Source: Morinoia aosen (taxonomy: Eukaryota > Arthropoda > Malacostraca > Amphipoda > Talitridae). Taken from it: 64,000 bases of DNA. Where the stretch lies: NCBI GenBank assembly GCA_030386875.1, contig CM059572.1, forward strand, positions 41,880,189 through 41,944,188. Reading direction: 5' to 3'. The translations under genes and the position numbers were made by a program. Positions 12,901 to 24,900 of the stretch are shown here, in pieces (position 1 is the stretch's first letter; each line of letters starts with the position of its first letter). A model generated the notes under the pieces. The model saw only the letters and a list, made by a program, of their open reading frames with translations. It had not been told where the DNA came from and made no database searches.

Positions 12901-15900
12901 CTTGAGAACTTCATTACATTCAAACGCAGTGCAAGCTTTAAATCAGAGAACAAATTCTTGCTCAGATTGAGCAGAAATGAGCTTAAAGTGGGGTAATATT
13001 CACCTCGGAGAATACTGCCGCTCTCTCCCACTTGAATGAGTATGCATCCAAGCGGACTCTGGGACGATATCTGCCTTTGTAGTAGTAGTAGTAGTAGTAA
13101 CATAGGTTTGCTAGCGCTTCAGTTATTCAAACTATATCGCACCGTAGGTCATATAATTTAATCAGTATCCGGCTTCTGATTTACCACGTAAGATGAACAT
13201 CAACATTATACAAACATCAAAAATTATATGATCGTAATTATAATTACAACTCAAGATTATAATCGTCTCCCCATTGAAATTTCGTACATACTACAGTACA
13301 TTCGAACACACTGGGCAGCCAAACCCCGTAGGGGGTTTCAGCTGCCCACCCATTATGGCCGGACGCCTTACCCACGCTGAAACCCCCCGAGGTACCAACG
13401 CAGCGCGCCCGGCCATATTGCAGTTTCTTCATCTACAATCTTCCAATACGATATCACGCTTGGCTACAGTGCATTACTGCATGGCTTCCTGTTAAATCTC
13501 AGAAAATAGTTTGCACCTCTCCAGGAACAGCTGCAACGCTGCTGCGTTAAAGCCTGAGCGCTCGTTTTCCCTGAGTATTCCAATCAACACATCCTCCGCG
13601 CAGCCACGAAGTTTTGGGAAACACACATTGCGTATAGCAGAGTATCTTGGACACTCAGCAAGAAAATGCACGACAGTCAGAGGAACACGGCACCGTTCGC
13701 ATTGCGGCTGCGGCTGTCGCTCCATGAGGTGGCCGTGCGTTATGCGAGTATGGCCGATGCGGAGGCGGGAGAGTATCACCTCCATTCGACGAGCACGGCA
13801 GCTAGATGATGACCACTCTCGGACAGTGGGCTTAATGTTTCTCAATTTATTGTCCAAACATGTGGAAATTTTACGTGTTCCCTTTACCACGTTTACTGGT
13901 ATCAACTTCAACGATCATATTTTGTGTTAAAGGGAAAACGAAAACAGACAAGGATTTGATATATATGGTACCTTCATTAATTTGTTTGTACCTAGTCGAC
14001 CCGCACCTTCACGAGGTGATACTGTTATTATAGCCAGCTGTCGTATGTTTACAATTTCGATTGTAATTATTCATTTTCTTATATTATTATTCCACAAATA
14101 GGTTACTGGCTAGAACCAACGCGGGCGGCGCCCTCTAACATCAGGGTTTTTCTTTCACTATTTTTCCTCGGAACTAGTATTAAGGACATACTTGTAAATT
14201 AGAGGTCTTCACCTTCTATATCCTCGAGGGCCCTTGCCCGACAAGGGCCCCTCTTTATTTCCCAGTTAGATGGTATTTTCAAGTACCATGAGCAACTCAC
14301 CAGAACTGTCTTACCAGGTCCGTACTGAGGCTGGTGAAGGCGATACACAAACAAAACATGATAACCAATCGTGGGGTTCCTCCACTGGAGCTACCTCAAA
14401 GACTAATGTACCTGACTCCTCTCAACTAACAACTGAAGGAACCTTAGAGACGCCACCATGCGCTCCGAACAATTCAACTGGCTCATGGACTACGATCACT
14501 AGAGGGAACCGGAGAAGGAAAACTTTCCGAGAAACTCAAATGATCTCACTTGATGAACTCTTCCAACCAAAACGACCATATTTTCAGAAATATTTCACCT
14601 TGAAATTCCCTGGAATTAACATTTCGTCAGACCTCAATATTATTAAAACAGATGCTGACATCAAGACTCAGGTTGGGCACGTATCTCGAATCAGAGTGGC
14701 AGGCAGGGGCACACTACTCTTGGAGTCCGGCAATCCATCGCAGTCTACTAAGATCCTGGCACTTCGAAGATTGGGCGGACGGGAAGTCGTAGTTGAACCC
14801 CATAGGACCTTCAATATTGTCAAAGGTGTAGTCCGTAGCAAAGCCTTCGCTCAACACACAGAAGAGGAGCTGAAAGACCATCTTCTTTCACAAGGAGTAA
14901 TAGATGTTACACGAATACAAACCAAACGAAACGGCGAACTCACACCAACAAATACTTACATTCTTACCTTCCAACTTAACGAAAAACCACACTCAGTGCA
15001 TCTCTCAAACTGGTTCTCTGAGCGCGTTGAAGAGTATGACCACCGACCACAGCAGTGCTTTAAGTGCCAGAGATACGGCCATGTGGCTAAGTACTGTAGG
15101 CGAGAAGAGGAGGTATGTGCCAGATGTGGCCTCTCAGGACACAAGAAAGCTGGCTGCACCAACCCTGTCAACTGCTTTCATTGCGCCAATGAACATTATT
15201 CTAACGATAGAGCTTGCCCCAAATTTAAATGTGAAAGTGCCATAGTTAACCTCCAGATGCGAGAGAGGATGCCGCGTAATGAGGCTATGGACGTGACACT
15301 AACTCAGAACCCTGTGTACAAACCTCTCTACTCAAGGCAAGATAAAACACAACCCTTGGAAAGCTCCAAAGGTGTAAGCCCCCATAAAACCTTCGCCACG
15401 GTAACAGCAGCGCGGGAACTGAATCAAGAAGAAGAGATAGGCAATACTATGGATATCGAAAAGACAGCTGTAACATCACAGACAAGACATCAACGTTCAC
15501 CGAAACCGAACTCACGGACAGCTTCTCCAGCAAAACTAGAAGCTACCACACCCAACGAGACTCTCGCTAATACTAACACGAGGGACTGCCACCCAACGAT
15601 GCAAACTCCAACTACGTCGTCAGACATGCAAGCTAGTCCCTTCCTGGGAACTAACCTGCGTCCTATGGCTGATACAGAAAACTCGAGTTCAGAAGAAAGA
15701 AGCGCTCCACGGGGAAGTGCAGCCACAATGGTACCAAAAATACTAGTCAATTACAATGACTCTGAAACTGAAATGGAGACATCCCCCGCGGACATCAAGC
15801 GAAAACGTAACTCTTCCTCTTCACCATTGCGTCGAGAGAAGCCTACTAAATTGACAGCCATAGAACACCCCCCCTCCGTACGAGAACCCATTTCTACTGA

Positions 15901-18900
15901 GGTGGAGCTTTCGCCGGCTGGAGCTGGGCGGCCGCTCATTGGGGTAGAGCTGCCGCCGACTGGGACGGGGCGCTTGACTACTGTGGTGAGACGCCCGCCT
16001 ACGACGGGGGAACGCCGGTCCACTTCGGTGGAACACTTGACACCGGTATGTCAGTCGCCGGCGACAAAGCAAACACCCGCGGGTAAGCCGCCTTATGGCA
16101 AAATACCAGTCATTGGAAGTGGCCCATCTCAGTATACTAAACCTAGAAACACACCAGACAAAAAGAAGAGCAGTAGAGACTCCGTTTCTTCTACTTTTCG
16201 CCGTTAAAACTCATTCCCATTGATAAAAATTTCCCTTAACTGTTTCTTACAGTGGAACTTACAGTCGTATTTTACGAAATTCAGCGAATTAAAACTTATT
16301 CTCCAACAATACTCACCAGCATGCGTTTGCTTGCAGGAAACTCTTATACACAATCGCAATGCTCAACCACCATCACAATACCAAATAATAAAATCCGCAC
16401 CAGTCCACCAGGACGGACATGAGAGAGGCGTTGCCATTCTGGTCCATCGAAGAATACCATTCAACATAGTTCAGTTAAATACCAATCTACAAGCAACAGC
16501 AGTTAAGATAGACGTCTCTAAAACATATACTATATGCGCACTATATCTACCCCATATACCAGTCCTTCAAGAAGATCTTAATAACCTTATAAATCAATTA
16601 ACCCCCCCGTTCATTATTATGGGTGATCTGAATGCCAAAAGCATGACCTGGGGTTCCCAAGTGACAGATCAGAGGGGACGAATGATAGAAGAATTGCTTC
16701 TCGAGCGTAATCTATCAATTTTAAATGATGGCGCTCCGACCCACTACCATGTACAAACTAATACTCACTCGATAATAGATTTAACAATTACCTCTTCAGA
16801 TTGCATGATGGACTTTAATTGCACTACACTAACAGAACTGCACGACAGTGATCACTACCCTATCCTCCTCGGTCTCAAAACACCATCAGTCGATACTGAA
16901 CTACCAGACCGCTTCGATATCCGGCGAGCAGACTGGCGACTATTCAAAGAACTGACGACAAACATAACAGTAGAAGATATCCCTGACATCGATAATCTAG
17001 TGGCTTCCATTACCCAGACTCTTACAGACGCGGCAAAACGTTCTGTACCATTAAAATCTTCTAACATGAAGAAGCCTCCTGTCCCTTGGTTTAACGACGC
17101 ATGTAAAGAGGCCAGACGCGCCAGATTACGTGCTGAGCGTGCCTTGAAGCGCAGATATGCAATTGAAAATAAAATAGCATACAATTTTGCAAAAGCCAGA
17201 TGCCGATATATTTTTAACCAATCACGGAGAGAATCGTGGAAAAATTACGTCTGTTCAATTAACAGTCAAACTTCTATCAATCAAGTGTGGAGGAAAGTGG
17301 GGAAAATGATTGGAAAATATACATTGCAACCAACACCAGTTTTAGAAATACATGGCAGGGGTAAAGTCGCTGCCCACAATGAAGTCGCAGAGGAATTAGC
17401 AGCTCACTTTGCCTCGGCATCTGAAAATAACTACTCAAACGATTTTTTGCGGCATAAAGCTCACATAGAAAGCAGACCTATTATTTTTAATAATGATGAA
17501 CCTGAAAAACATTACAATACAAAGTTTACGATGCGAGAACTTCAATGTGCTCTGTCCACAACTCGGGATAGTAGCCCAGGAGAAGATCAGGTGACTTACT
17601 CAATGCTGAAGTCCGCTCATCCCTCTTTAAAATCTTTATTATTGAACACATATAACAAAATCTATTCAGAACAACTTTTCCCTTCAGCCTGGAAAACAGC
17701 AATAATCGTTCCCATCTTAAAACCTGGAAAAGATACATACGATCCATCAAACTACCGTCCAATATCACTTACTAGCTGTCTCTGTAAACTCCTGGAAAAA
17801 ATGGTCAATGTTAGACTAATGTGGATACTGGAGCAAACCCAAAAAATATCCATAAAGCAATCAGGTTTCCGAAGAAATCGATGTACCATTGACAACATAA
17901 CGGAATTTGAGCAGGATGTCTTAACTGCTTTCGAGAATAGGCAACATGTGATAGCGATCTTCTTCGATATAAAGAAAGCTTATGATACGGCCTGGCGACA
18001 TGGGCTGTTGAAAACACTAACCAGGTGGAACATCCAGGGAAATTTGCTCAAATTCATAGCTAACTTTCTAGCTGCTAGACTAATAAAAGTACGAATAGGC
18101 CGCACCTTATCCACACCATTTCCGATCAATGAAGGAATCCCGCAGGGTAGCATACTATCTTGCACCTGCTTCATAATAGCTATTAACTCCATAACTGAAA
18201 ACTTGCCACCTAACGTGAACCATTCTCTCTACGTAGATGATTTCACTATATGGTCCTCTGGACAAACAATCGCGAGCATAGAACGCAGACTCCAACTAAC
18301 CCTTAATAAACTAACGACCTGGAGCAACCACAGCGGCTTCTCCTTTGCGACAGAAAAATGTGTAGCCATGCACATTTGCAAAAAACGTAACTGTCCCAAA
18401 CTCGCGAATAATTTTTCCTTAAATCACCAAGCAATCCGAAATGTCGATCATCACAAATTCTTGGGAATGATTATAGATGATCGATTAAATTGGAAACAAC
18501 ATATCATGACTCTGAGAGCTTCATGCATCAGTAGTCTGAACCTACTCAAGCACCTGTCGCACAAAACATGGGGAGCAGACCGCCTAACTTTACTCCGGTT
18601 ATACATTATGCTTATAAAACCGAGACTGGACTATGGCTCTGAAATATATTCCTCCTCACCTCGATCAATTCTAGAACGACTCGCCCCCATTCACAACGCT
18701 GCCATACGTATCGCAACAGGAGCGCTTCGCTCCTCGCCCTTACTCAGCCTGTATGCCAATTCTGGAATTAAACCTCTAGAAACATATAGAAATATCAAGA
18801 AATTGAATACATATGCACGCATCGCAGTAAATCCATCCCACCCTCTGCACAACCTGATAAACTATGAAGACCGAGAGAGTGACGATGATGATCATGTTGA

Positions 18901-21900
18901 AAATCACACATATGGAAGAAGTTTTCTACATAGAGCTGAACAGTTAAGAAAAGTAAATCGTATACCAATGAGATCAATACTCCTGGAAGTACCTCCACCC
19001 TGCCCATTATGGATGATGAAAATTACACAATGCACAGACCTCTACAAAACATCTAAAAACTCAGTGACAGCACATGAGCTAAGAGGATCTTTCCTACAAC
19101 ATCGAGATCAACACAAGAACTCTATAGGCGTATATACAGACGGATCAAAAACTGCCACAGGGGTTGGATTCGCCTACGTGCATACTAATGTCCAAAATTC
19201 CCAGCGTATTTGTAATAATGCCAGTGTTTATACAGCGGAATTATACGCTATTTACAGCGCTTTGAATTCCTTAGCTACAAGACATGAGAACTCGATCACA
19301 ATATATAGTGACTCGCGTAGTGCCATTGAAGCAATCATTCATACTCCAGCTAAAAACCCACTTGTCCAAATGATTCAATGTCGTATTATTCTGTTAAATA
19401 AATCAGTAACTCTTTGCTGGACTCCCAGCCACAGCGGAATAATACTCAACGAACGAGTAGACAAACTAGCTCGGGAGGCCACTTGTGCAGCGGAAAGAGC
19501 ACAGCTCCAGTTGCCCCGACCCGACGTCAAGTGCCTGGTAAAGCGTGTCTTGACGCTGAGCTGGAGACACCAATGGGAAGCCATCGCTAATAATAAATAC
19601 AGACTAATAACTGGAGACATAACTCCTCTACCTAATGCAACTTCAGCGAACCGAACGTGGGAAATAATATTGACCCGTCTGCGAATAGGACACACGAGAT
19701 TGACACATGGCCACCTAATGGAAGGAAGACCAATCCCGTATTGTGACGATTGTATCGTTCCACTGACAGTGAATCATTTGATTGCGGAATGCCCCTCCTT
19801 TGCAGAGGAGCGACGACGTCATTTTGGAGCCCCGCCATACCTCCTCGTAAATATATTAACATTAGCTGCTACCACCGCCCTCAACGGCCCTTTACACAGG
19901 TACCTAACAGAAACAGACCTATATCCTAAAATTTAAATGAAGCTTGGAACACACTAGCAAAATAAGTCAAATAATGGTCGAGCGCACAGTGCTGTTAACT
20001 CGAACACTCTGTTCAGAGGTGACTCCAGCGTGGGTAAGTCGCTCGGCCAGAAAGACATTGGTGAGTTGTTGGAATCCCGTGATTGGGTAACAGCTACCAC
20101 CACTAAGACTCTATGTACGCAAATGAATTAATCATCAAATCTACTAAACTAAACGAAAGCTAGGAAAACGGAATATTCTAATCTCTACACAAACACTCAA
20201 ATACTGTATGGGTATTCACTGTTGAATCGCCCCGTTGCGTCTATGGTGGTTAAATAGTAATAATAATAATAATAATAATGTCCAAACATGTGAAATTGTG
20301 TTGGGTGCCCAGACACGTGGGGGTGTCAGGCAATGAGAGAGCAGACCAGGAGGCGAAGCGTGTTGCGAATAGTTATGAGGAAACTCTAAATCAAATGTTA
20401 CCCTTTCGGGACTACTATCCCGTGATCAAGGCTGCTGTAAGACGTCTGTGGCAACAGGAATGGGACAACAGAATGGACAACAAACTGAGAACTATTAAAG
20501 AAACGGTTCTGGAATGGCCCTCGTCGAGGTGTCGCGTCCGCCGGGTGGAAGTGCTGCTCTACCGTCTTCGCATCGGACATACTCGACTGACCCACCGTTA
20601 TCTAATGGAGCGACAACCGCAGCCGCGATGCGAGCGGTGTCACGTTCCTCTGACCGTCAAACACATACTTGCGGAGTGCCCGAGATATGCAGCTGACCGA
20701 AATGTATGCTTTCCAAACCTTCGTCTTTTAGCCGTGGATGAGGTGTTAACCAAGATGCTTGCGGAGATCGAACGTGTAACTTTCAATGTGGATGCTCTGG
20801 TGTTGTTTCTTGAGAGATGCAAATTGCTGTCGGAATTCTGATCGAAGATCATACTTAATCGTCCGTATCATTTTTGTATTTGTTGTCCTTACTTTCACGT
20901 GCTTGGAAATGTATGTACTCCTTGTTGTACTACTTCAGGAGAGTTAACGGGAAGCCACGATGTAAGGCGTTATAGCCAGACGTGATTTCGTCTTGGAAGT
21001 TTTGAGGATGAAGAAACTGTAATATGGCCGGGCGCGCTGCGTTGATACCTCGGGGGTTTCAGCGTGGGTAAGGCGTCCGGCCATAAATGGGTGGGCAGCT
21101 GAAACCCCCTACGGGGTTTGGCTGCTCAGTGCGTTCGAATGTACTGTGTTGTGTACAAATTTTAATGAGGAGACACTTGTAATTTTGAGTTGTAATTATG
21201 ACCATGATGCTCATATAATTTTGATGTTTCTAATAATATTGATGTTTATCTTGTGTAATTATTTAGAAGAGTCTGATACGAATTAAATTATGCGACCTTC
21301 GGTGCGATATAGTTTGAGTAACTGAAGCGCTAGCAAACCCATGTTACTACTACTACTCAATTTATTGTCAGTTGTGGCCGTCCAGTTTTGCTGCCACAGA
21401 TCCTTCACCGCCGCCTTAATGCGAGGATAATAATCACGGGAAGGGACCATCAAATTTAGTGTTCTCTCACTTGACCCAGCAGCTTGCTTAGCTTCCCGGT
21501 CTGCCCTCTCATTGCCGGATATCCCCACATGCGCGGGCACCCAGCATACCTCGACACTCTTCTGTTCATTTACGAACTGTTCCAGTTTTGCGACGATCTC
21601 CGCAATAATAGGGTGGGTGCTGTTGTACATTTGAGCAGCATCTATTACACTTTTCGAGTCCACGAAGGTGGTGAAAGAGTGATATGCGTGCTCCTCAATC
21701 AGCTGTAGCGCTTGCATCACACCATACAGCTCCGCTGAGAAAATTGAGGTCTCTGGGAGCAGTCTCCTAGCCCTCACCAATTCCCCGGACACAGCGGCGC
21801 AACCCACAGCATCTCCTGTCTTTGAGCCGTCTGTATAAATCTTCACAGAGTTTGCATGTTTCTCCAGTATATGCTCCATGAAAATTCCCTTCAGGATGTT

Positions 21901-24900
21901 AGCCGGCATCGACTCCTTTTTAGGCATTCGACATCCAGGGCAGAAACTTTCCACAGGGACACGCCATGTCGGAGAGCAGTCAAAAAGCACAGGTTGCACT
22001 CTCATGGGTCCCAGCTGCATGGCGGATATAATGAGTATGCATCCAAGCGGACTCGGGGCTGATATCTGCCTTTTCCTTACATTTTGATAGCCTCGGTGGA
22101 CTATCCAGCGCTGCTGGATTCTATGCACTTGGGCCCAATAAGAGTGATACCATGCCTTTCTGATGATGTGCCAACATGGCGTATTCCAGTCGATTCTTTC
22201 TGCTCTGGGTGCTAATTACCCAAAAAGCACTACTTACCTGCCGGTGTCTTAAAAGTACTGTTTTTGCTCACCTGTCTGTGAAGCATGCCTTATGAGTTAA
22301 AATTTATACTGATGGCTCAAAAACTGGAGATTCTTTGGACTGCGTATTGTTTCCGAGGAACTCGTGAGAACTGGAGAACTACGTCCTGCGACAGTCAGAG
22401 GAATCCTTTACCGGAATTCAGAAAGTGAAGTTACAATGGATAAATTATACTTCAGTAGTTGATGAGATCAAATTTAATTCAAAATGAAAAATTTCAAAGA
22501 GAAATTTTATATACCGAGTACTTCCATCGATACTTGAAAACGGGAGTGAAACTCGCTCTATAGTCGGTGAGCATACAGCAATGAAGAAAAACAAGTTAAA
22601 CTTTCATAGTTTGTTGGTAATTTAAATGTAAAAGCCCACTAAAACTTAAAAGCATACTATGTGCAGGGTCTGTGGACACGTTTCACATATGTATTCCCCA
22701 TTTCCTTAATTTGATACCGATTGGCGCTTTCCTCCTTTTTCTCTCAAGAATATTTTTGTCGTGGGTAGGGAGGTTTAAACTAACTCACATAACCTTATCT
22801 CGTGCTGTGAACGGACATGATGCAAAGGTTTTAAAGATATCAAAGCTCAGAGCCTCTCTTTCTTCCTTTTTATAGCCATATGGTCATAGGTTGACTGTGA
22901 TCCCTTCCTAACATTGATGCAAGTGCAAACACTTAGGGCTGGAGCTAAATCAGGATTTAATAGAGCTAATTTTGTAACTCTGAGTTTGTTTTAACAGAAC
23001 TTGCCTTCGACGTCGGGAAGTCCGATGTTGCGCAGCACTGCAGCCGCAGCAACTGCTCCTGTGCCCGGAGAGATGTTCATGGACTCGTTTGCCAATGAAC
23101 CCCATGAAGGTGCTTCGATGGGGCTCTCTTTCCCTCCTACAAGTAAGTTATGCAGCTACGCTTGTGTCCTTGATAAGTAAGTTATTGGAAATTTCTTGTT
23201 TCTTCGCCTAGTGCGTTGTTGTGCAAGTAATTTTAGGTTTGGCTTGTTGAATGTTGGAAGATTTTTTTTTTGTCATCTCCTACAGTTGTTCTTCTTGGCA
23301 TGAGAAGGCTTCTTCATTTCGATTGTTGAAGAAATTCTTGTATCTTTCTTGCAAATCAGTTGTGCAGAGATGACTGAAAAATCCTTTTGAAGGGTTAATT
23401 ATTTCAGGATTGTTTACAACCTTACGAGTTAATTAGGAGTTAGAGCACATCATCTACGTAGTTCCAAAAAAGCTTGCTGTTTAATTTTCTTTAACCATGC
23501 TTTTTAGATTTAGTCAAGATTTGTTAGAGCATAATTATTTTTGTAATACCTCAAAGAAGTGTTGGAAGGTGGTTCAATATTCTAACATTGGCTGGTGCAG
23601 AGTTTATGAATACAGACGTGTTTCTTTCCGGTCATGGAACGATGACTTCTCAGAGTCATTTACAATTTTTTAGTTAACCGATTTTGGTTCTTTCAATATC
23701 ATCTTTCATTATTGTGAAAAGGAGCTATCAAAAATTTCCTATTTACCTGTATGTTTTTGTCATCGCCTGAGCAATCCCTTCATTTGAGAAGTTTCAGTCG
23801 AACTTGTCATGCAACATAGCTTTTTATTTCAGGTGGGGCTAGAGTGAACCTTGCCCTGCAGCATCTGACTGCCAACCTCTTCCCTATGGACAAGGACGAA
23901 GACCTAACAGACGCAGGTGACGGCTACGGAACTGCCACACTCCTGCCAGACGCTACCACGGAGACGACTTTGATTATGGACGGCACCGTCGCGAAGCGTA
24001 GCGCTGTAATGGACGCCGCCGAGTCTTCCGCCAAGAAATTTGCAGGTATTAATTCAGTGATATCTGTTTCTCTTGCGATGCTGCGTGCACTAAAAGTATG
24101 GTCTATAAAAAATGGGGGTTTAATGTTGAAGATTTCTCGCTGAAGCTGATATATGAAGTCGCCTGTTGAGAATTTTAAACTGGGAGATTATTATATTGTT
24201 ATGCGGTAATGAGAGGGCTTTCCTCAGTGAATATTGAATGCACGTAGTGAAGGCCTTTCTTGCTCTTTTTATGATTTTGGTGCAATGGTGTATTTTTTCT
24301 CAAGTATATCAATGCCTGCCTAGTGTTGATTATTGTATCTTCATGGAATAGTATTCTTGCATAAATAATCATAATATAGGCAGAAACCTGTGCTATACAC
24401 GTTTACTAAGCATGCTAAACGAACAGTGAATGTTGACTTTTTACAATAAGCTAACTAAGTGGCTAATACACAAAACATTGGCAGGGCGTCGGTTAGAGCT
24501 GGGAAGCATCACACGCAGTCAAGAGGTGGCTGCCGGGGGTCTAGCCTCCCAAGAGGGCCGGCTCAGCCCGAGTGCTGGAGGACTTACGTTGCTGCGACCT
24601 AAGACAGCGCAGCTCCCCGCCGTTTCATCCCAGGCTGAATCTGGTAAGTCATATTTTTTCCCTAGAAATTAATGCTGTGGATTCGCGTACGCAGTGGTGA
24701 CTTGCTGTTGTGTCTGATGTGTCTTATCCTTGCTTACTTAAACGTTTACTATTCTATCCTTATTACTCTAACCTAGGCAGTACATATTGTTAAGATTATT
24801 TTTTATTACAAATTTACTTGTTTTGTTTTTTTCTTCTTTGGCTCCAGATTTCTGCACTTTAAGGAAGTAACATGCATAATAGTAAAATTATCACTCGTTC

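Larger units (their letters stand above)
13865..20278 (+). mobile_element. Full-length I-like non-LTR retrotransposon C (apparently intact)
   Basis: A 6.4-kb element with a 5' UTR, gag-like ORF1 (14270-16207), ORF2 with endonuclease, reverse transcriptase and RNase H (stop 19934-19936), a 3' UTR and a (TAA)n tail (about 20258-20278). It is flanked by the exact 14-bp duplication TGTCCAAACATGTG (13851-13864 and 20279-20292). RNase H after RT plus a TAA tail point to the I superfamily, as in the Drosophila I factor. Neither ORF shows a frameshift or premature stop, so the insertion is recent and may be able to move. Confidence 0.9.

Noticed and set aside
13511-13930. 139-aa + strand frame opposite copy A
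   Set aside because: Antisense shadow of the ORF2 C-terminal fragment on the - strand, whose family motifs are clear.
20278-20280. ATG at 20278 as start of a 187-aa gene
   Set aside because: The ATG is created by the (TAA)n tail of element C next to the target site; the frame is a truncated ORF2.
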